Assembly: GCA_019695395.1 (NCBI GenBank)
Contig: JAIBAD010000017.1
Coordinates: 1-37,062, forward strand
DNA: 37,062 nucleotides
Reading direction: 5' to 3'
Source: Alphaproteobacteria bacterium
GTDB taxonomy: Bacteria > Pseudomonadota > Alphaproteobacteria > JAEUKQ01 > JAIBAD01
Position 1 is the stretch's first letter. Each line of letters begins with the position of its first letter. Shown one piece after another: positions 18,049 through 26,826 of the stretch. The notes beneath the pieces were generated by a model. The model was not told the DNA's origin. It made no database searches and saw only the letters and a program-made list of their open reading frames with translations. Both the position numbers and the translations under genes were made by a program.

Positions 18049-19098
18049 ATGCATAATGAAAAAATTAATGTAGCTATTTTAGGCGCCAGTGGATACACAG
18101 GCGCCGAACTTTTTAGATTATTATCCCATCATCCTTATGTTAATCTTGTTTACTTAACAGGAGAAAAACATGCCAATCAATATATTGAAGAATTATTTCC
18201 CCATTTCCGGTTAATTAATAAATCCTTCAAACTTATAAAGATTGAAGAAATTGATTGGTTGAAAATTGATCTTGTATTCAGTGCACTGCCTCATGGCTTA
18301 ATCCAAAAAATTATTAATGAAATTCCCGAGAAAATTAAAATCATCGATCTATCATCTGATTTTAGATTAAATGATAGCTATATATATGAACAATGGTATC
18401 ATCATAAACATGAGGCTAAAGAATTCTTATCAAACGCAGTTTATGGATTAACAGAAATTAATCATAAATATATTCCATCCGCACGATTAATTGCCAATCC
18501 GGGGTGTTATCCAACAGCATCATTGCTGCCATTAATTCCTTTGTTATATTCAAAAAAAATTGATCCTAAAAACATTATTATAGATGCAAAATCTGGTGTG
18601 AGTGGAGCGGGACGTGAAGCAAAACAAACAAGTTTGTTTACAGAAATCTCTGAAGGTATACACCCTTATGGGATAAGTAAACACAGACATATACCAGAAA
18701 TTGAACAAGAGCTTAGTAAAGCTTTTGGCGAAAAAATTCAAATAAGTTTTACCCCACATTTAATTCCAATGAATAGAGGAATTTATACAACTATTTATGT
18801 ACAAAATGCACCATCTATTACATCTTCTGATATAGATAAAGAATTAAATAACTTTTATAAAAAAAATGAATTTGTGGTTGTATTACCTTATAATTCTGTA
18901 CCTTCAACACGCCATGTCCGGGGATCAAATTATTGTTACATTTCTGTTTGTGAAGATCGTGTTACAAATAGGACAATAATTTTAACGGTGATTGATAATC
19001 TGATCAAAGGTGCTTCGGGACAAGCAATACAAAATATGAATTTGACCTATAATTTTAAAGAGAATCTTGGACTGGAAGCATATCCCTTGTTTCCTTAA
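18049..19098 (+). CDS. argC: N-acetyl-gamma-glutamyl-phosphate reductase (ArgC, type 1)
   Basis: 349 aa. NADPH-binding GASGYTGAELFRLL (residues 12-25), catalytic Cys153 in IANPGCYPTASLLPL, DAKSGVSGAGREAKQ, and HRHIPEIEQEL with the conserved His. It reduces N-acetylglutamyl-phosphate to the semialdehyde, the third step of arginine synthesis. It follows rpsI by 36 bp, the usual alphaproteobacterial order, so it is likely co-transcribed with ribosomal genes. The last 44 bp overlap the end of an MFS gene on the opposite strand. No other arg gene is in the window. Confidence 0.96.
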   Translation: MHNEKINVAILGASGYTGAELFRLLSHHPYVNLVYLTGEKHANQYIEELFPHFRLINKSFKLIKIEEIDWLKIDLVFSALPHGLIQKIINEIPEKIKIIDLSSDFRLNDSYIYEQWYHHKHEAKEFLSNAVYGLTEINHKYIPSARLIANPGCYPTASLLPLIPLLYSKKIDPKNIIIDAKSGVSGAGREAKQTSLFTEISEGIHPYGISKHRHIPEIEQELSKAFGEKIQISFTPHLIPMNRGIYTTIYVQNAPSITSSDIDKELNNFYKKNEFVVVLPYNSVPSTRHVRGSNYCYISVCEDRVTNRTIILTVIDNLIKGASGQAIQNMNLTYNFKENLGLEAYPLFP

Positions 19099-20299
19099 GA
19101 TTAGGCTTTGGTATCAAAAGGGATAATGTTAAAATAGCGATAGAACAACAAGCTAATATAATAAATAAAATATAAAATTGGTTGGTATATCTTTGAGATA
19201 ACCAAGAAATAAATAAAATCGCCAATGGTTGTGCACTGAAGGAAATCACAAATCTAACGCCGAAACTTAAATTATGATATTTTTCTGGAGAGAAAGAAGA
19301 TATTAAAATACTTTCTGCTGGTAATAAACTATTTCCTATAGTTATAATTAACGTTGCAAGAATAATAAAAAATATACCCTCATTGCCAGCTAAAAAATAT
19401 ATCAAAGGGATTTGAATTAAATAAAAAAAACTATATATTTTTCTTGCTGAAAAATAATCAATAAGAGATGAACCAAAATATTGGACAATACCAGCCACAG
19501 CATAAATAATTGCAACAACATAGCCGATATTAAAATTTTTATCTAATCGTAAACTTAAAACTTTGGGTAAAACAAGTTGTATAGATTGTAAGACAAGTCC
19601 ACTTAATAAGGTCATCCATATCAATAATAAAAGTCCCAGAAGTATATGTCGTGTTGTAAAACTTTTATGAGATACGATATTTTTTTGAATAGCAGCGCGT
19701 TTGGTAGCAGAATATTGTACAAACATGCTGAAGAGTAATCCACAAATCAAACATAAAACACCTGGGATAATAAATGCCAATCGCCATCCCCACATTGCTA
19801 TAAATAATCCTGTAAAAAAACCAGCCCCTGAGATACCCATAGTACCAAAAATACCATTTAACCCTAAAACTTTTCCAGGTTTTGTTGTATGCTTCATAAG
19901 CCATGGTATACCCACAGGATGATAAATTGAGGCAAATAACCCTACAAAACTTAAAGTAACCATAAGAAATGTTGGATTTTGGGCTAATCCGCATCCAATA
20001 GAAGATAGTCCAAGACCTAAAAAAAGAATGAGGATCATAAAGGCAGAGTTTAATTTATCAGCAAGCCACCCTGCAAGAATTGATCCTAATCCAAATAATA
20101 ATGAACCTAAAGTCCACAAATTTAATAAATTTATATAAGGTAATCCCCAATCTTTTTCAATTGCAAGCACAATAGTAAAATAATAGCTTGTACATAAATG
20201 AGTAAAAAAATGTCCTAAAGCTGCAAAAACTTGTATTATAAGATGATGATTAACCTTAAAAATATTTTTTATTTCTAATTTATTAGTGAAATATTGCAT
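19055..20299 (-). CDS. MFS transporter
   Basis: 414 aa with about twelve hydrophobic helices. The loop after helix 2 carries a version of the MFS signature (GWLADKLNSAFMI), and helix 5 has the GxxGxxGxxGAGF-like run LGLNGIFGTMGISGAGFFTG. The opening GHFFTHLCTSYYF and the GIPWLMKHTTKPGKVLGLNG block are reminiscent of fosmidomycin-resistance-like or related drug/metabolite exporters, but the substrate cannot be assigned. The C-terminal codons overlap argC by 44 bp on the other strand. It is divergent from a flavin reductase gene. Confidence 0.85.
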   Translation of the reverse strand: MQYFTNKLEIKNIFKVNHHLIIQVFAALGHFFTHLCTSYYFTIVLAIEKDWGLPYINLLNLWTLGSLLFGLGSILAGWLADKLNSAFMILILFLGLGLSSIGCGLAQNPTFLMVTLSFVGLFASIYHPVGIPWLMKHTTKPGKVLGLNGIFGTMGISGAGFFTGLFIAMWGWRLAFIIPGVLCLICGLLFSMFVQYSATKRAAIQKNIVSHKSFTTRHILLGLLLLIWMTLLSGLVLQSIQLVLPKVLSLRLDKNFNIGYVVAIIYAVAGIVQYFGSSLIDYFSARKIYSFFYLIQIPLIYFLAGNEGIFFIILATLIITIGNSLLPAESILISSFSPEKYHNLSFGVRFVISFSAQPLAILFISWLSQRYTNQFYILFIILACCSIAILTLSLLIPKPNLKETRDMLPVQDSL

Positions 20300-20385
20300 T
20301 ATGTTTATTTTATTCTTAAAAAATTATCTTATGACTTATAATTCAATAACTTTAGAGCTTTTATTGTATCTAGTAAATAAATAAT

Positions 20386-20874
20386 ATGAATGAAGATTTA
20401 GAGAAATATAAATTAGCCTTAAGTAATTTTGCGACAGGAGTTGCTATTGCTACGGTGAATGACCAAGATGACTTGCCGATAGGTGTCACGATCAACTCTT
20501 TTAATTCTGTATCTTTAACACCAAATTTAATTTTATTTAGCTTAGATAAAAAAAATAAATATTTAAAATATTTTTTAAGTTGTACATATTATGGTATTAA
20601 TATTCTTTCTGATCATCAAATAAATCTATCAAAAAAATTTTCTAAATCATCACAAGCAAAGAAATGGGAAGATGTAAATTATAAAATGACACCTAATAAT
20701 GTAGCAGTGATTGATGATAATTTATCTTTTTTTGAATGTACTCACCATGCTATTCATGAGGGAGGAGATCATCTTATTTTTGTGGGTCAAGTGATAAATT
20801 TTAATTTTGATGAAAATCAAAATGCTCTCTTATATTTTAGAAAAAAATATTGCGATATATTTTCAAACTCGTAA
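20386..20874 (+). CDS. Flavin reductase family protein
   Basis: 162 aa, single split-barrel FMN-binding domain. Family marks: FATGVAIAT near residue 15, GVTINSFNSVSLTPNLILFSL (flavin-contacting segment), FECTHHAIHEGGDHLIFVGQV (the GDH motif). Such proteins reduce free FMN/FAD with NAD(P)H, often to feed a two-component monooxygenase; no monooxygenase is nearby, so the partner is unknown. It is divergent from the MFS gene by 86 bp and 11 bp upstream of an unknown membrane-anchored protein. Confidence 0.87.
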   Translation: MNEDLEKYKLALSNFATGVAIATVNDQDDLPIGVTINSFNSVSLTPNLILFSLDKKNKYLKYFLSCTYYGINILSDHQINLSKKFSKSSQAKKWEDVNYKMTPNNVAVIDDNLSFFECTHHAIHEGGDHLIFVGQVINFNFDENQNALLYFRKKYCDIFSNS

Positions 20875-20885
20875 TTAAGCTAGTA

Positions 20886-21287
20886 ATGATTAATAAAAAA
20901 AGAAAATCATCAATAAAAAAGAAAATATTCTATAGCTTTATAGGATTATTTATTTTTGTTTTATTAACTTATTTATCTTTTGTTAATGAAAAAATAAATG
21001 ATAAATTTTATTACAAATCACTTAATTCTTTAGACGGGACATATCAGATAATTCTTTATTATCAATATCCCACCTATCTTGGTTCTTATAAAATGTTTCT
21101 TTATAAGAAGAGAAATTCCTTTTTATCTTTATATAAAGAAATATTTACTTTTGATTTTAATTATAAAGGACAAGATATAATAGATTATCCATGTAATTTA
21201 ATATGGCAAGAAGCCGATCTTTTAAATATTACCTGTGTTACAGATAAAAATGGGTCAGCTGATACTTATTCGATAATAACTAAATAA
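20886..21287 (+). CDS. Hypothetical membrane-anchored protein
   Basis: 133 aa from this ATG. A Lys/Arg-rich N-terminus (MINKKRKSSIKKK) followed by one transmembrane helix (about 14-32) suggests an inner-membrane anchor with the rest in the periplasm. The soluble part is aromatic-rich (YYKSLNSLDGTYQIILYYQYPTYLGSYKMFLYKKR) and predicted mostly beta, with two cysteines (IDYPCNLIW, NITCVTD) that could pair. An upstream start at 20850 would overlap the flavin reductase gene by 25 bp and spoil the anchor, so it is rejected. I recognise no family. No Shine-Dalgarno is clear; expression probably follows flavin reductase. Confidence 0.6.
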   Translation: MINKKRKSSIKKKIFYSFIGLFIFVLLTYLSFVNEKINDKFYYKSLNSLDGTYQIILYYQYPTYLGSYKMFLYKKRNSFLSLYKEIFTFDFNYKGQDIIDYPCNLIWQEADLLNITCVTDKNGSADTYSIITK

Positions 21288-21303
21288 ATTATAAATCTAT
21301 AAT

Positions 21304-21324
21304 ATATCTTGAATATCAAGATAT
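21304..21324 (+). terminator. Hairpin 16 nt after the hypothetical gene, terminator-like without U-tract
   Basis: Arms ATATCTTGA (21304-21312) and TCAAGATAT (21316-21324) form a perfect 9-bp stem with a 3-nt loop. No T-run follows, so it may only protect the 3' end or pause polymerase. A second, looser pair TTTAATTG/CAATTAAA (21351-21358 and 21375-21382) lies before tRNA-Leu. Confidence 0.35.
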
Positions 21325-21428
21325 TGCTGGATATAAAGTAAAGTCAAAGATTTAATTGTTTTTTACAAATTACGCAATTAAAAAACTTTCTTTACTATTG
21401 AAAATTATTTATGTATCTCTTTATAAAA

Positions 21429-21516
21429 GCGGGCGTGGCGGAACTGGTAGACGCATGGGACTTAAAATCCCAAGTCCTTAACGGACGTAAGGGTTCAACT
21501 CCCTTTGCCCGCACCA
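21429..21516 (+). tRNA. tRNA-Leu (anticodon UAA)
   Basis: 88 nt including an encoded CCA (21514-21516). Acceptor GCGGGCG pairs with TGCCCGC (one G:T), anticodon stem GGGA/TCCC with loop CTTAAAA gives UAA, long class II variable arm (TCCTTAACGGACG), T-arm GGGTTCAACTCCC. A T8 run at 21551-21558 beyond it may help termination. Confidence 0.96.
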
Positions 21517-21556
21517 GTAATTTTGATATTAAAAATTTTAATTTGATTAATTTTTT

Positions 21557-21913
21557 TTATAAGATTATTGGTTTATTTTTAGATGAATTTTTTGGTGAAT
21601 ATTCAATATTATGTTTTAAATATTCATTTTTTAATCTTCTTCCAAGAAACAAATAAAACATCCTTAAATCTGATAGAGCACCATAAAAGGGATTAATTAA
21701 AAATAAAGGTTTGTTATTTTCAATTATAAGATGGGACAAAATTGCAAGAACTATACCAATTAATATCGCAAATATTACCCAATGTAGACTTAAAGTCCAT
21801 AAGCTAACTATTCCACCTAATATACCAATAACTGTTGCGATATAATGCATGAATCTTGTCATAGGATTTTTATGAGCTTTTAAATATAAAATCCAGAAAT
21901 CATTGAAATTCAT
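21557..21913 (-). CDS. DUF962/Mpo1-like membrane protein
   Basis: 118 aa with two hydrophobic hairpins (about 24-48 and 50-65, plus a weaker C-terminal one). The family pattern is clear: FWILYLKAHKNPMTRFMHYIAT at the start, SHLIIENNKPLFLINPFYGALSDLRMFYLF later. DUF962 includes yeast Mpo1, an Fe(II)-dependent dioxygenase that shortens 2-hydroxy fatty acids; conserved His (H15, H23, and SH in the second half) are present here. Bacterial members are mostly uncharacterised. It converges on tRNA-Leu with 40 bp between, and is divergent from dusB across 217 bp. Confidence 0.8.
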   Translation of the reverse strand: MNFNDFWILYLKAHKNPMTRFMHYIATVIGILGGIVSLWTLSLHWVIFAILIGIVLAILSHLIIENNKPLFLINPFYGALSDLRMFYLFLGRRLKNEYLKHNIEYSPKNSSKNKPIIL

Positions 21914-22130
21914 GTATGTTCCCTTATTTTCAATTAGCTGTGGTTATAGATTAGTAGATACAGGAAATATGCAAGTAATCAATAGTTATTTATATAAATA
22001 CATAATAATTTTATAATAGATCAATTTATATAAACAATACATACCTAATTAAGTTGTACTATAAGATATTTTATAGTTTTAAAATTAAGTCATTTCATTT
22101 AATTTAAAACTAAAATCTATAAAAAATATT

Positions 22131-23105
22131 ATGTCTATCAATTTTAAAAATATTGTCATTAAAGACCCCGTTATTTTAGCACCAATGTCAGGTGTAACAG
22201 ATATGCCTTTTCGCCGTTTGGTAAAAAAAATGGGGGCTGGATTGGTTGTATCTGAAATGATTGCTAGCCAAGCTATGATTCGTCAAACAAGACAATCAGT
22301 AAAAATGGCATCCCATTCAAATGAAGAACAGCCTATTGCTATTCAATTAGCTGGATGCGAACCCGAAGTTATGGCTGAAGCTGCAAAACTCAATCAGGAT
22401 ATGGGAGCTGCAATTATTGATATCAATTTTGGTTGTCCTGTTAAAAAAGTTGTAAATGGCCATGCAGGTTCAGCTTTAATGCGTGATGAAGTACATGCAG
22501 CAAAAATATTAACAGCAACAGTTAAAGCTGTTTCTCTACCCGTTACTTTAAAAATGCGTACGGGATGGGACTATCAAAATAGGAATGCACCTAATCTTGC
22601 TAAAATAGCTGAAGAATGTGGTATTCAAATGATCACAGTTCATGGAAGAACACGTTCGCAATTATACGAAGGAAAAGCAGATTGGGATTTTGTTCGTCAA
22701 GTTAAAGAATCTGTCAATATACCAATTATTGTTAATGGAGATATTATAGATTTAGAATCCGCTAAATTAGCCTTAGAATTATCTAAGGCTGATGGTGTCA
22801 TGATTGGACGGGGATGTTATGGGAAACCATGGTTTTTAAATCAAGTTATTGCTTATTTAAAAAGCAATAAATTTATCCCAGATCCAAGTTTTTTAGACCA
22901 AAAAAATATTCTTTTGAGCCATTATGAAGATATATTGCATCATTATGGACATGAAAATGGTGTAAGAATTGCACGAAAGCATATTGCTTGGTATAGTAAA
23001 AAATTGCCTGGTTCCGCAGAATTTAGAATGAAAATTAATCAAACTTCATGTATTAAATCTGTTAAACAATTAATACATCAACTTTATGAAAATATTTTAA
23101 ATTAA
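22131..23105 (+). CDS. dusB: tRNA-dihydrouridine synthase B
   Basis: 324 aa TIM-barrel flavoenzyme followed by a helical tRNA-binding domain. FMN contacts LAPMSGVTDMPFRRL (16-30), catalytic Cys102 in DINFGCPVKKVVNGHAGSALM, KMRTGWD and VHGRTRSQLYEG are all present. It reduces uridines in tRNA D-loops with NADPH. Historically called nifR3 in Alphaproteobacteria, where it starts the ntr operon; here ntrY follows directly after 53 bp and ntrB/ntrC are missing. The upstream 217-bp spacer holds a 7-bp hairpin (22058-22077) of unknown role and AT-rich sequence. Confidence 0.96.
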   Translation: MSINFKNIVIKDPVILAPMSGVTDMPFRRLVKKMGAGLVVSEMIASQAMIRQTRQSVKMASHSNEEQPIAIQLAGCEPEVMAEAAKLNQDMGAAIIDINFGCPVKKVVNGHAGSALMRDEVHAAKILTATVKAVSLPVTLKMRTGWDYQNRNAPNLAKIAEECGIQMITVHGRTRSQLYEGKADWDFVRQVKESVNIPIIVNGDIIDLESAKLALELSKADGVMIGRGCYGKPWFLNQVIAYLKSNKFIPDPSFLDQKNILLSHYEDILHHYGHENGVRIARKHIAWYSKKLPGSAEFRMKINQTSCIKSVKQLIHQLYENILN

Positions 23106-23158
23106 AATATTCTTTGGTTATTATTATAATAATAAAAATTTAATTATTTACATTGTTA

Positions 23159-25369
23159 ATGATGGAATCAAAAAACTCACTATCATGGAATAAGCGTTTT
23201 AAAAACTGGTCTAAAAAAATAGGGCTAGAACGAAAAATAACAATTTTTTTAATTGTTATAGGGTTATGTAGTGGTATTTTAACATATCTGGGGCTTGAAG
23301 GTACTTTATCTATTGTTTCTAATCCCAAAACCATTTTATGGTTATTAACAACTAATTTAATTGTTTTATTAATTTTAATAACAATTGTTGTTAAACGTGT
23401 TGTTCTTTTATGGATAGAAAAAAAACAAGGCTATGTTGGAGCAAAGCTTCATGCCCGTGTTGTATTTTGGTTTAGCTTAATTGCTGTTACACCAACAATT
23501 ATTGTATCTTTATTTTCAACTTTATTTTTAAATTTAGGATTGGAACAGTGGTTTCATCAAAGTGTAGGTAATGCTGTTAAAAATTCCCTAGCTGTGGCCA
23601 GTACCTATCTTAACGAACATCAACAAAGCATTGTAGCAGATGCATTAGCAATGGCTAACGATATAAAAAAGGAGGGACCTTTTATTGATATAAATAAACA
23701 GCGTCTGCAATTTTTATTAGAATTACAAAGCTCACTTAGACTTTTAGATGAGGCATCCATAATTAATAGTCATGGGGAAATTATTGCTTTATGGGGGCTT
23801 AGTATTACGATGGCTTTTAATCCTTCAATTCCTGCTGGTGCTTTTGAACAAGCAAGACAAGGAGAAACAACTGTCCTATCCACAAATTTGGAAGATCGAG
23901 TTCGCGTTCTCGTAGTTATCGATAAACAAGCCGATCTTTTTCTATATGCAGGCAGACTTGTAGATCCGAAAGTTCTTGCCCATCTTAAACGTACAGGTGA
24001 TGCCGTTAGATTTTATGAGCAAATGGAAGGTAGTCGTTCCCAAATTCAAATTACTTTTGCCTTAATGTTTTTAATGATTGCTTTATTAATTCTTTGTTCA
24101 GCAATTTGGATTGCTTTAGTTTTTGCAAGCAAATTAGTGGGGCCAATTACTAACTTGGTTATAGCTGCTGAACAAATTGGTAATGGAAATTTAGATATAC
24201 GTGTTCAAGAACGTAAAGGGCAAGATGAAATTATTGTTTTAAGTCGTACTTTTAATAAAATGGTTGATCAATTACAAACACAAAAAGTTGAACTTATAAC
24301 AACTAATCATCAATTAGATGAAAGACGTCGTTTTACGGAACTTGTTTTATCAGGTGTGTCTGCCGGTGTTATTGGATTAGATGCTGATGCAAAAATTAAT
24401 TTACCTAATCGTTCAGCATCAAATTTATTAGGTATGGATATAGAAAAGTATATTGGCCAAGATTTCATTACTGTATTACCAGAAATAAAACAAATATTTG
24501 ATAATGCTAATAATCATTTTTCTGGTATCTCCGAAGGCGAAGTTACGATAAAAAAACAAGGAACAAGTAAAACATTAATTGTAAGAATATGCTTAGAAAA
24601 AATTGGCACCGAGCTTGCAGGTTATGTGATAACTTTTGATGATATTACTGAATTACTTTTGGCCCAAAGAAAAGCTGCATGGTCTGATATAGCTCGCCGG
24701 ATTGCTCATGAAATTAAAAATCCTTTAACACCTATTCAATTGGCCGCGGAACGTTTAAAAAGAAAATATTCAAAAATAATACCTAAAGAACAACAGAATT
24801 TTGATGAATGTATCGATACAATTGTAAGACAGGTTGGTTCTATTGAAAAAATGGTTGATGAATTTTCAACTTTTGCTAGATTACCAGCACCAGTTTTTAA
24901 AATTGAAAATATGACCAAATTATGCCATCAAGCTTTAGTTTTACAACAACATGCTCATACTCATATAATATTTGAAGAAGAGTATTATAGTCAGACAGTT
25001 ACCTATAATTGTGATGCGGGACAAGTTATTCAAGCTTTAACAAACTTGCTACAAAATGCTGTTGATGCTATTGAAGAAAAGATAAATACTATTAAAGATC
25101 AAACTTATAAAGGCTATATAAAATTATTGTTACAAAAAGATGATAAGACGATTAATATTTCAATATTAGATAATGGTTGTGGATTACCAATTATTGAGCA
25201 TAATAAATTAACAGAGCCTTATGTAACAACAAGAGTAAAAGGAACAGGTTTAGGGTTGGCAATTGTAAAAAAAATAATGGAAGATCATCAAGGTAATGTG
25301 ATACTAAAAGATAATAATGATGGTTCTATTGTAACATTAACTTTTCCAATTCTTAATGATAACGGTTAA
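23159..25369 (+). CDS. ntrY: Nitrogen-regulation sensor histidine kinase NtrY
   Basis: 736 aa from the ATG at 23159 (a TTG at 23153 or a second ATG at 23162 are alternatives). Layout: three N-terminal TM segments (about 22-40, 58-76, 98-118), a periplasmic sensor region, a fourth TM (about 298-322), HAMP, a PAS domain (about 390-500), HisKA with the phospho-accepting His in ARRIAHEIKNPLTPIQLAAERL (about residue 517), and HATPase with NLLQNAVDAIEE, DNGCGLP and KGTGLGLAIVKK. It pairs with NtrX, whose gene begins 27 bp later. In relatives NtrYX responds to nitrogen, redox or envelope state. Confidence 0.94.
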   Translation: MMESKNSLSWNKRFKNWSKKIGLERKITIFLIVIGLCSGILTYLGLEGTLSIVSNPKTILWLLTTNLIVLLILITIVVKRVVLLWIEKKQGYVGAKLHARVVFWFSLIAVTPTIIVSLFSTLFLNLGLEQWFHQSVGNAVKNSLAVASTYLNEHQQSIVADALAMANDIKKEGPFIDINKQRLQFLLELQSSLRLLDEASIINSHGEIIALWGLSITMAFNPSIPAGAFEQARQGETTVLSTNLEDRVRVLVVIDKQADLFLYAGRLVDPKVLAHLKRTGDAVRFYEQMEGSRSQIQITFALMFLMIALLILCSAIWIALVFASKLVGPITNLVIAAEQIGNGNLDIRVQERKGQDEIIVLSRTFNKMVDQLQTQKVELITTNHQLDERRRFTELVLSGVSAGVIGLDADAKINLPNRSASNLLGMDIEKYIGQDFITVLPEIKQIFDNANNHFSGISEGEVTIKKQGTSKTLIVRICLEKIGTELAGYVITFDDITELLLAQRKAAWSDIARRIAHEIKNPLTPIQLAAERLKRKYSKIIPKEQQNFDECIDTIVRQVGSIEKMVDEFSTFARLPAPVFKIENMTKLCHQALVLQQHAHTHIIFEEEYYSQTVTYNCDAGQVIQALTNLLQNAVDAIEEKINTIKDQTYKGYIKLLLQKDDKTINISILDNGCGLPIIEHNKLTEPYVTTRVKGTGLGLAIVKKIMEDHQGNVILKDNNDGSIVTLTFPILNDNG

Positions 25370-25396
25370 CATATTAATAATTTTTTATTGTAACAC

Positions 25397-26794
25397 ATGA
25401 CAATGGATATACTTGTTATAGATGATGAAACTGATATTCGTATGCTTATATGTAAGCTGCTCGAAGATGAAGGATATCAAACAAGACATTGTTCAAATAG
25501 TGTTAGCGCCCTTGAAGCAATAAGCCGTAGACAACCAGGTCTTGTGATTCTTGATATATGGCTTCAAGGTAGTCCAATGGATGGCATTGAATTGTTGACA
25601 ATTATCCAACAAAATCACCCAGAAGTTCCAGTCATTATGATAAGTGGTCATGGTAATATAGAAACCGCTGTCGCTGCTATCCGTCAAGGTGCCTATGATT
25701 TTATAGAAAAACCATTTAAATCTGATCACCTTTTAGTTGTTGTAGCAAGAGCCATAGAAGCAGCAAAGCTTAAAAAAGAAAATGCAGAACTTAGATCAAA
25801 AACAGGATTGGATATTCAACTTGTAGGAAGTTCTGCGTCAATTAATCAATTAAGACAATCTATTGAAAAAGTTGCACCCACTGGTAGCCGCGTGCTTATT
25901 ACTGGTGCCCCTGGATCTGGTAAAGAAAGAGCGGCCAGATTAATCCATTTTCATTCCAAACGAGCCAAAGGTCCTTTTGTTGTATTAAATTGTGCCTCTA
26001 TGATTCCAGAACGCCTTGAAATAGAACTTTTTGGTAGATCACAAAAGTATGAAAATAAAAGTGCTCCTATTATTGGTACTTTGGAAAAAGCGCATAATGG
26101 TACATTATTTTTAGATGAAATTGCTGACATGCCTCTTGAAACACAGGCAAAGTTAGTTCGTATTTTACAAGAAAATTGTTTTTATCGTTTGGGCGGCTTA
26201 CATAAAGTCGATGTTGATGTACGCGTTATTGCCTCAACAAGTTGTGATTTATTAGAAAAAATAAGAGAAGGAAATTTTAGGCAAGATTTATTTTATCGTC
26301 TTAATGTTGTCTCTTTACCCGTTCCTGCTCTTAAAGAAAGACGAGAAGATATTCCCGAGCTAATAAAACATTTTGTAACTCATGCTAAAATTAATGGTCT
26401 TGTCCCCAAACATATTACAGAAGATGCTATTGCTACGTTGCAGGCATATGATTGGCCAGGAAATATTAGACAATTAAAAAATGTTGTTGAATCTTTATTG
26501 ATTATGGCTAATAGCGAAGATCAAGTCATTAACACCGCAATGTTACCTTCTGAAATAAGCCAGGTAGCTCCACCTAGAGTGCAAAGAGATAGCGGGGCTG
26601 AAATTATGGGATTACCCTTACGTGAGGCAAGAGAACTTTTTGAAAAACAATATTTAGATGCACAGGTTGCTCGTTTTGGTGGTAATATATCTCGTACAGC
26701 TGTTTTTGTTGGCATGGAAAGATCAGCATTACACAGAAAGTTAAAAATACTTGGTTTAACTTCTTGCGATCGTTCTCCAAAAAATGATGAATAA
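25397..26794 (+). CDS. ntrX: NtrC-family response regulator NtrX lacking the GAFTGA loop
   Basis: 465 aa. Receiver (1-120) with Asp10 and phospho-acceptor Asp53; AAA+ domain with Walker A GAPGSGKE (170-177), Walker B GTLFLDEI (235-242) and the FRQDLFYRLNVV block; C-terminal Fis-type helix-turn-helix (GGNISRTAVFVGMERSALHRKLKIL). After ELFG, where NtrC proteins carry GAFTGA to contact sigma-54, this protein reads RSQKYENKSAPIIG, so it should not remodel sigma-54 polymerase; it probably acts as an ordinary DNA-binding activator or repressor. The operon context (ntrY before, dat/hfq/hflX after) makes NtrX, not NtrC, the right name. Confidence 0.93.
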   Translation: MTMDILVIDDETDIRMLICKLLEDEGYQTRHCSNSVSALEAISRRQPGLVILDIWLQGSPMDGIELLTIIQQNHPEVPVIMISGHGNIETAVAAIRQGAYDFIEKPFKSDHLLVVVARAIEAAKLKKENAELRSKTGLDIQLVGSSASINQLRQSIEKVAPTGSRVLITGAPGSGKERAARLIHFHSKRAKGPFVVLNCASMIPERLEIELFGRSQKYENKSAPIIGTLEKAHNGTLFLDEIADMPLETQAKLVRILQENCFYRLGGLHKVDVDVRVIASTSCDLLEKIREGNFRQDLFYRLNVVSLPVPALKERREDIPELIKHFVTHAKINGLVPKHITEDAIATLQAYDWPGNIRQLKNVVESLLIMANSEDQVINTAMLPSEISQVAPPRVQRDSGAEIMGLPLREARELFEKQYLDAQVARFGGNISRTAVFVGMERSALHRKLKILGLTSCDRSPKNDE

Positions 26795-26826
26795 TAATTT
26801 TTTTAATTTCTAATTAACTTATATTG

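Noticed and set aside
20850-20885. Upstream start for the membrane-anchored protein
   Set aside because: It would overlap the flavin reductase gene and add a hydrophobic stretch before the basic anchor; the ATG at 20886 gives a normal N-terminus.
21411-21656. 81-codon frame over tRNA-Leu
   Set aside because: Translation AGVAELVDAWDLKSQVLNG is the well-known artefact of reading a tRNA-Leu gene as protein.
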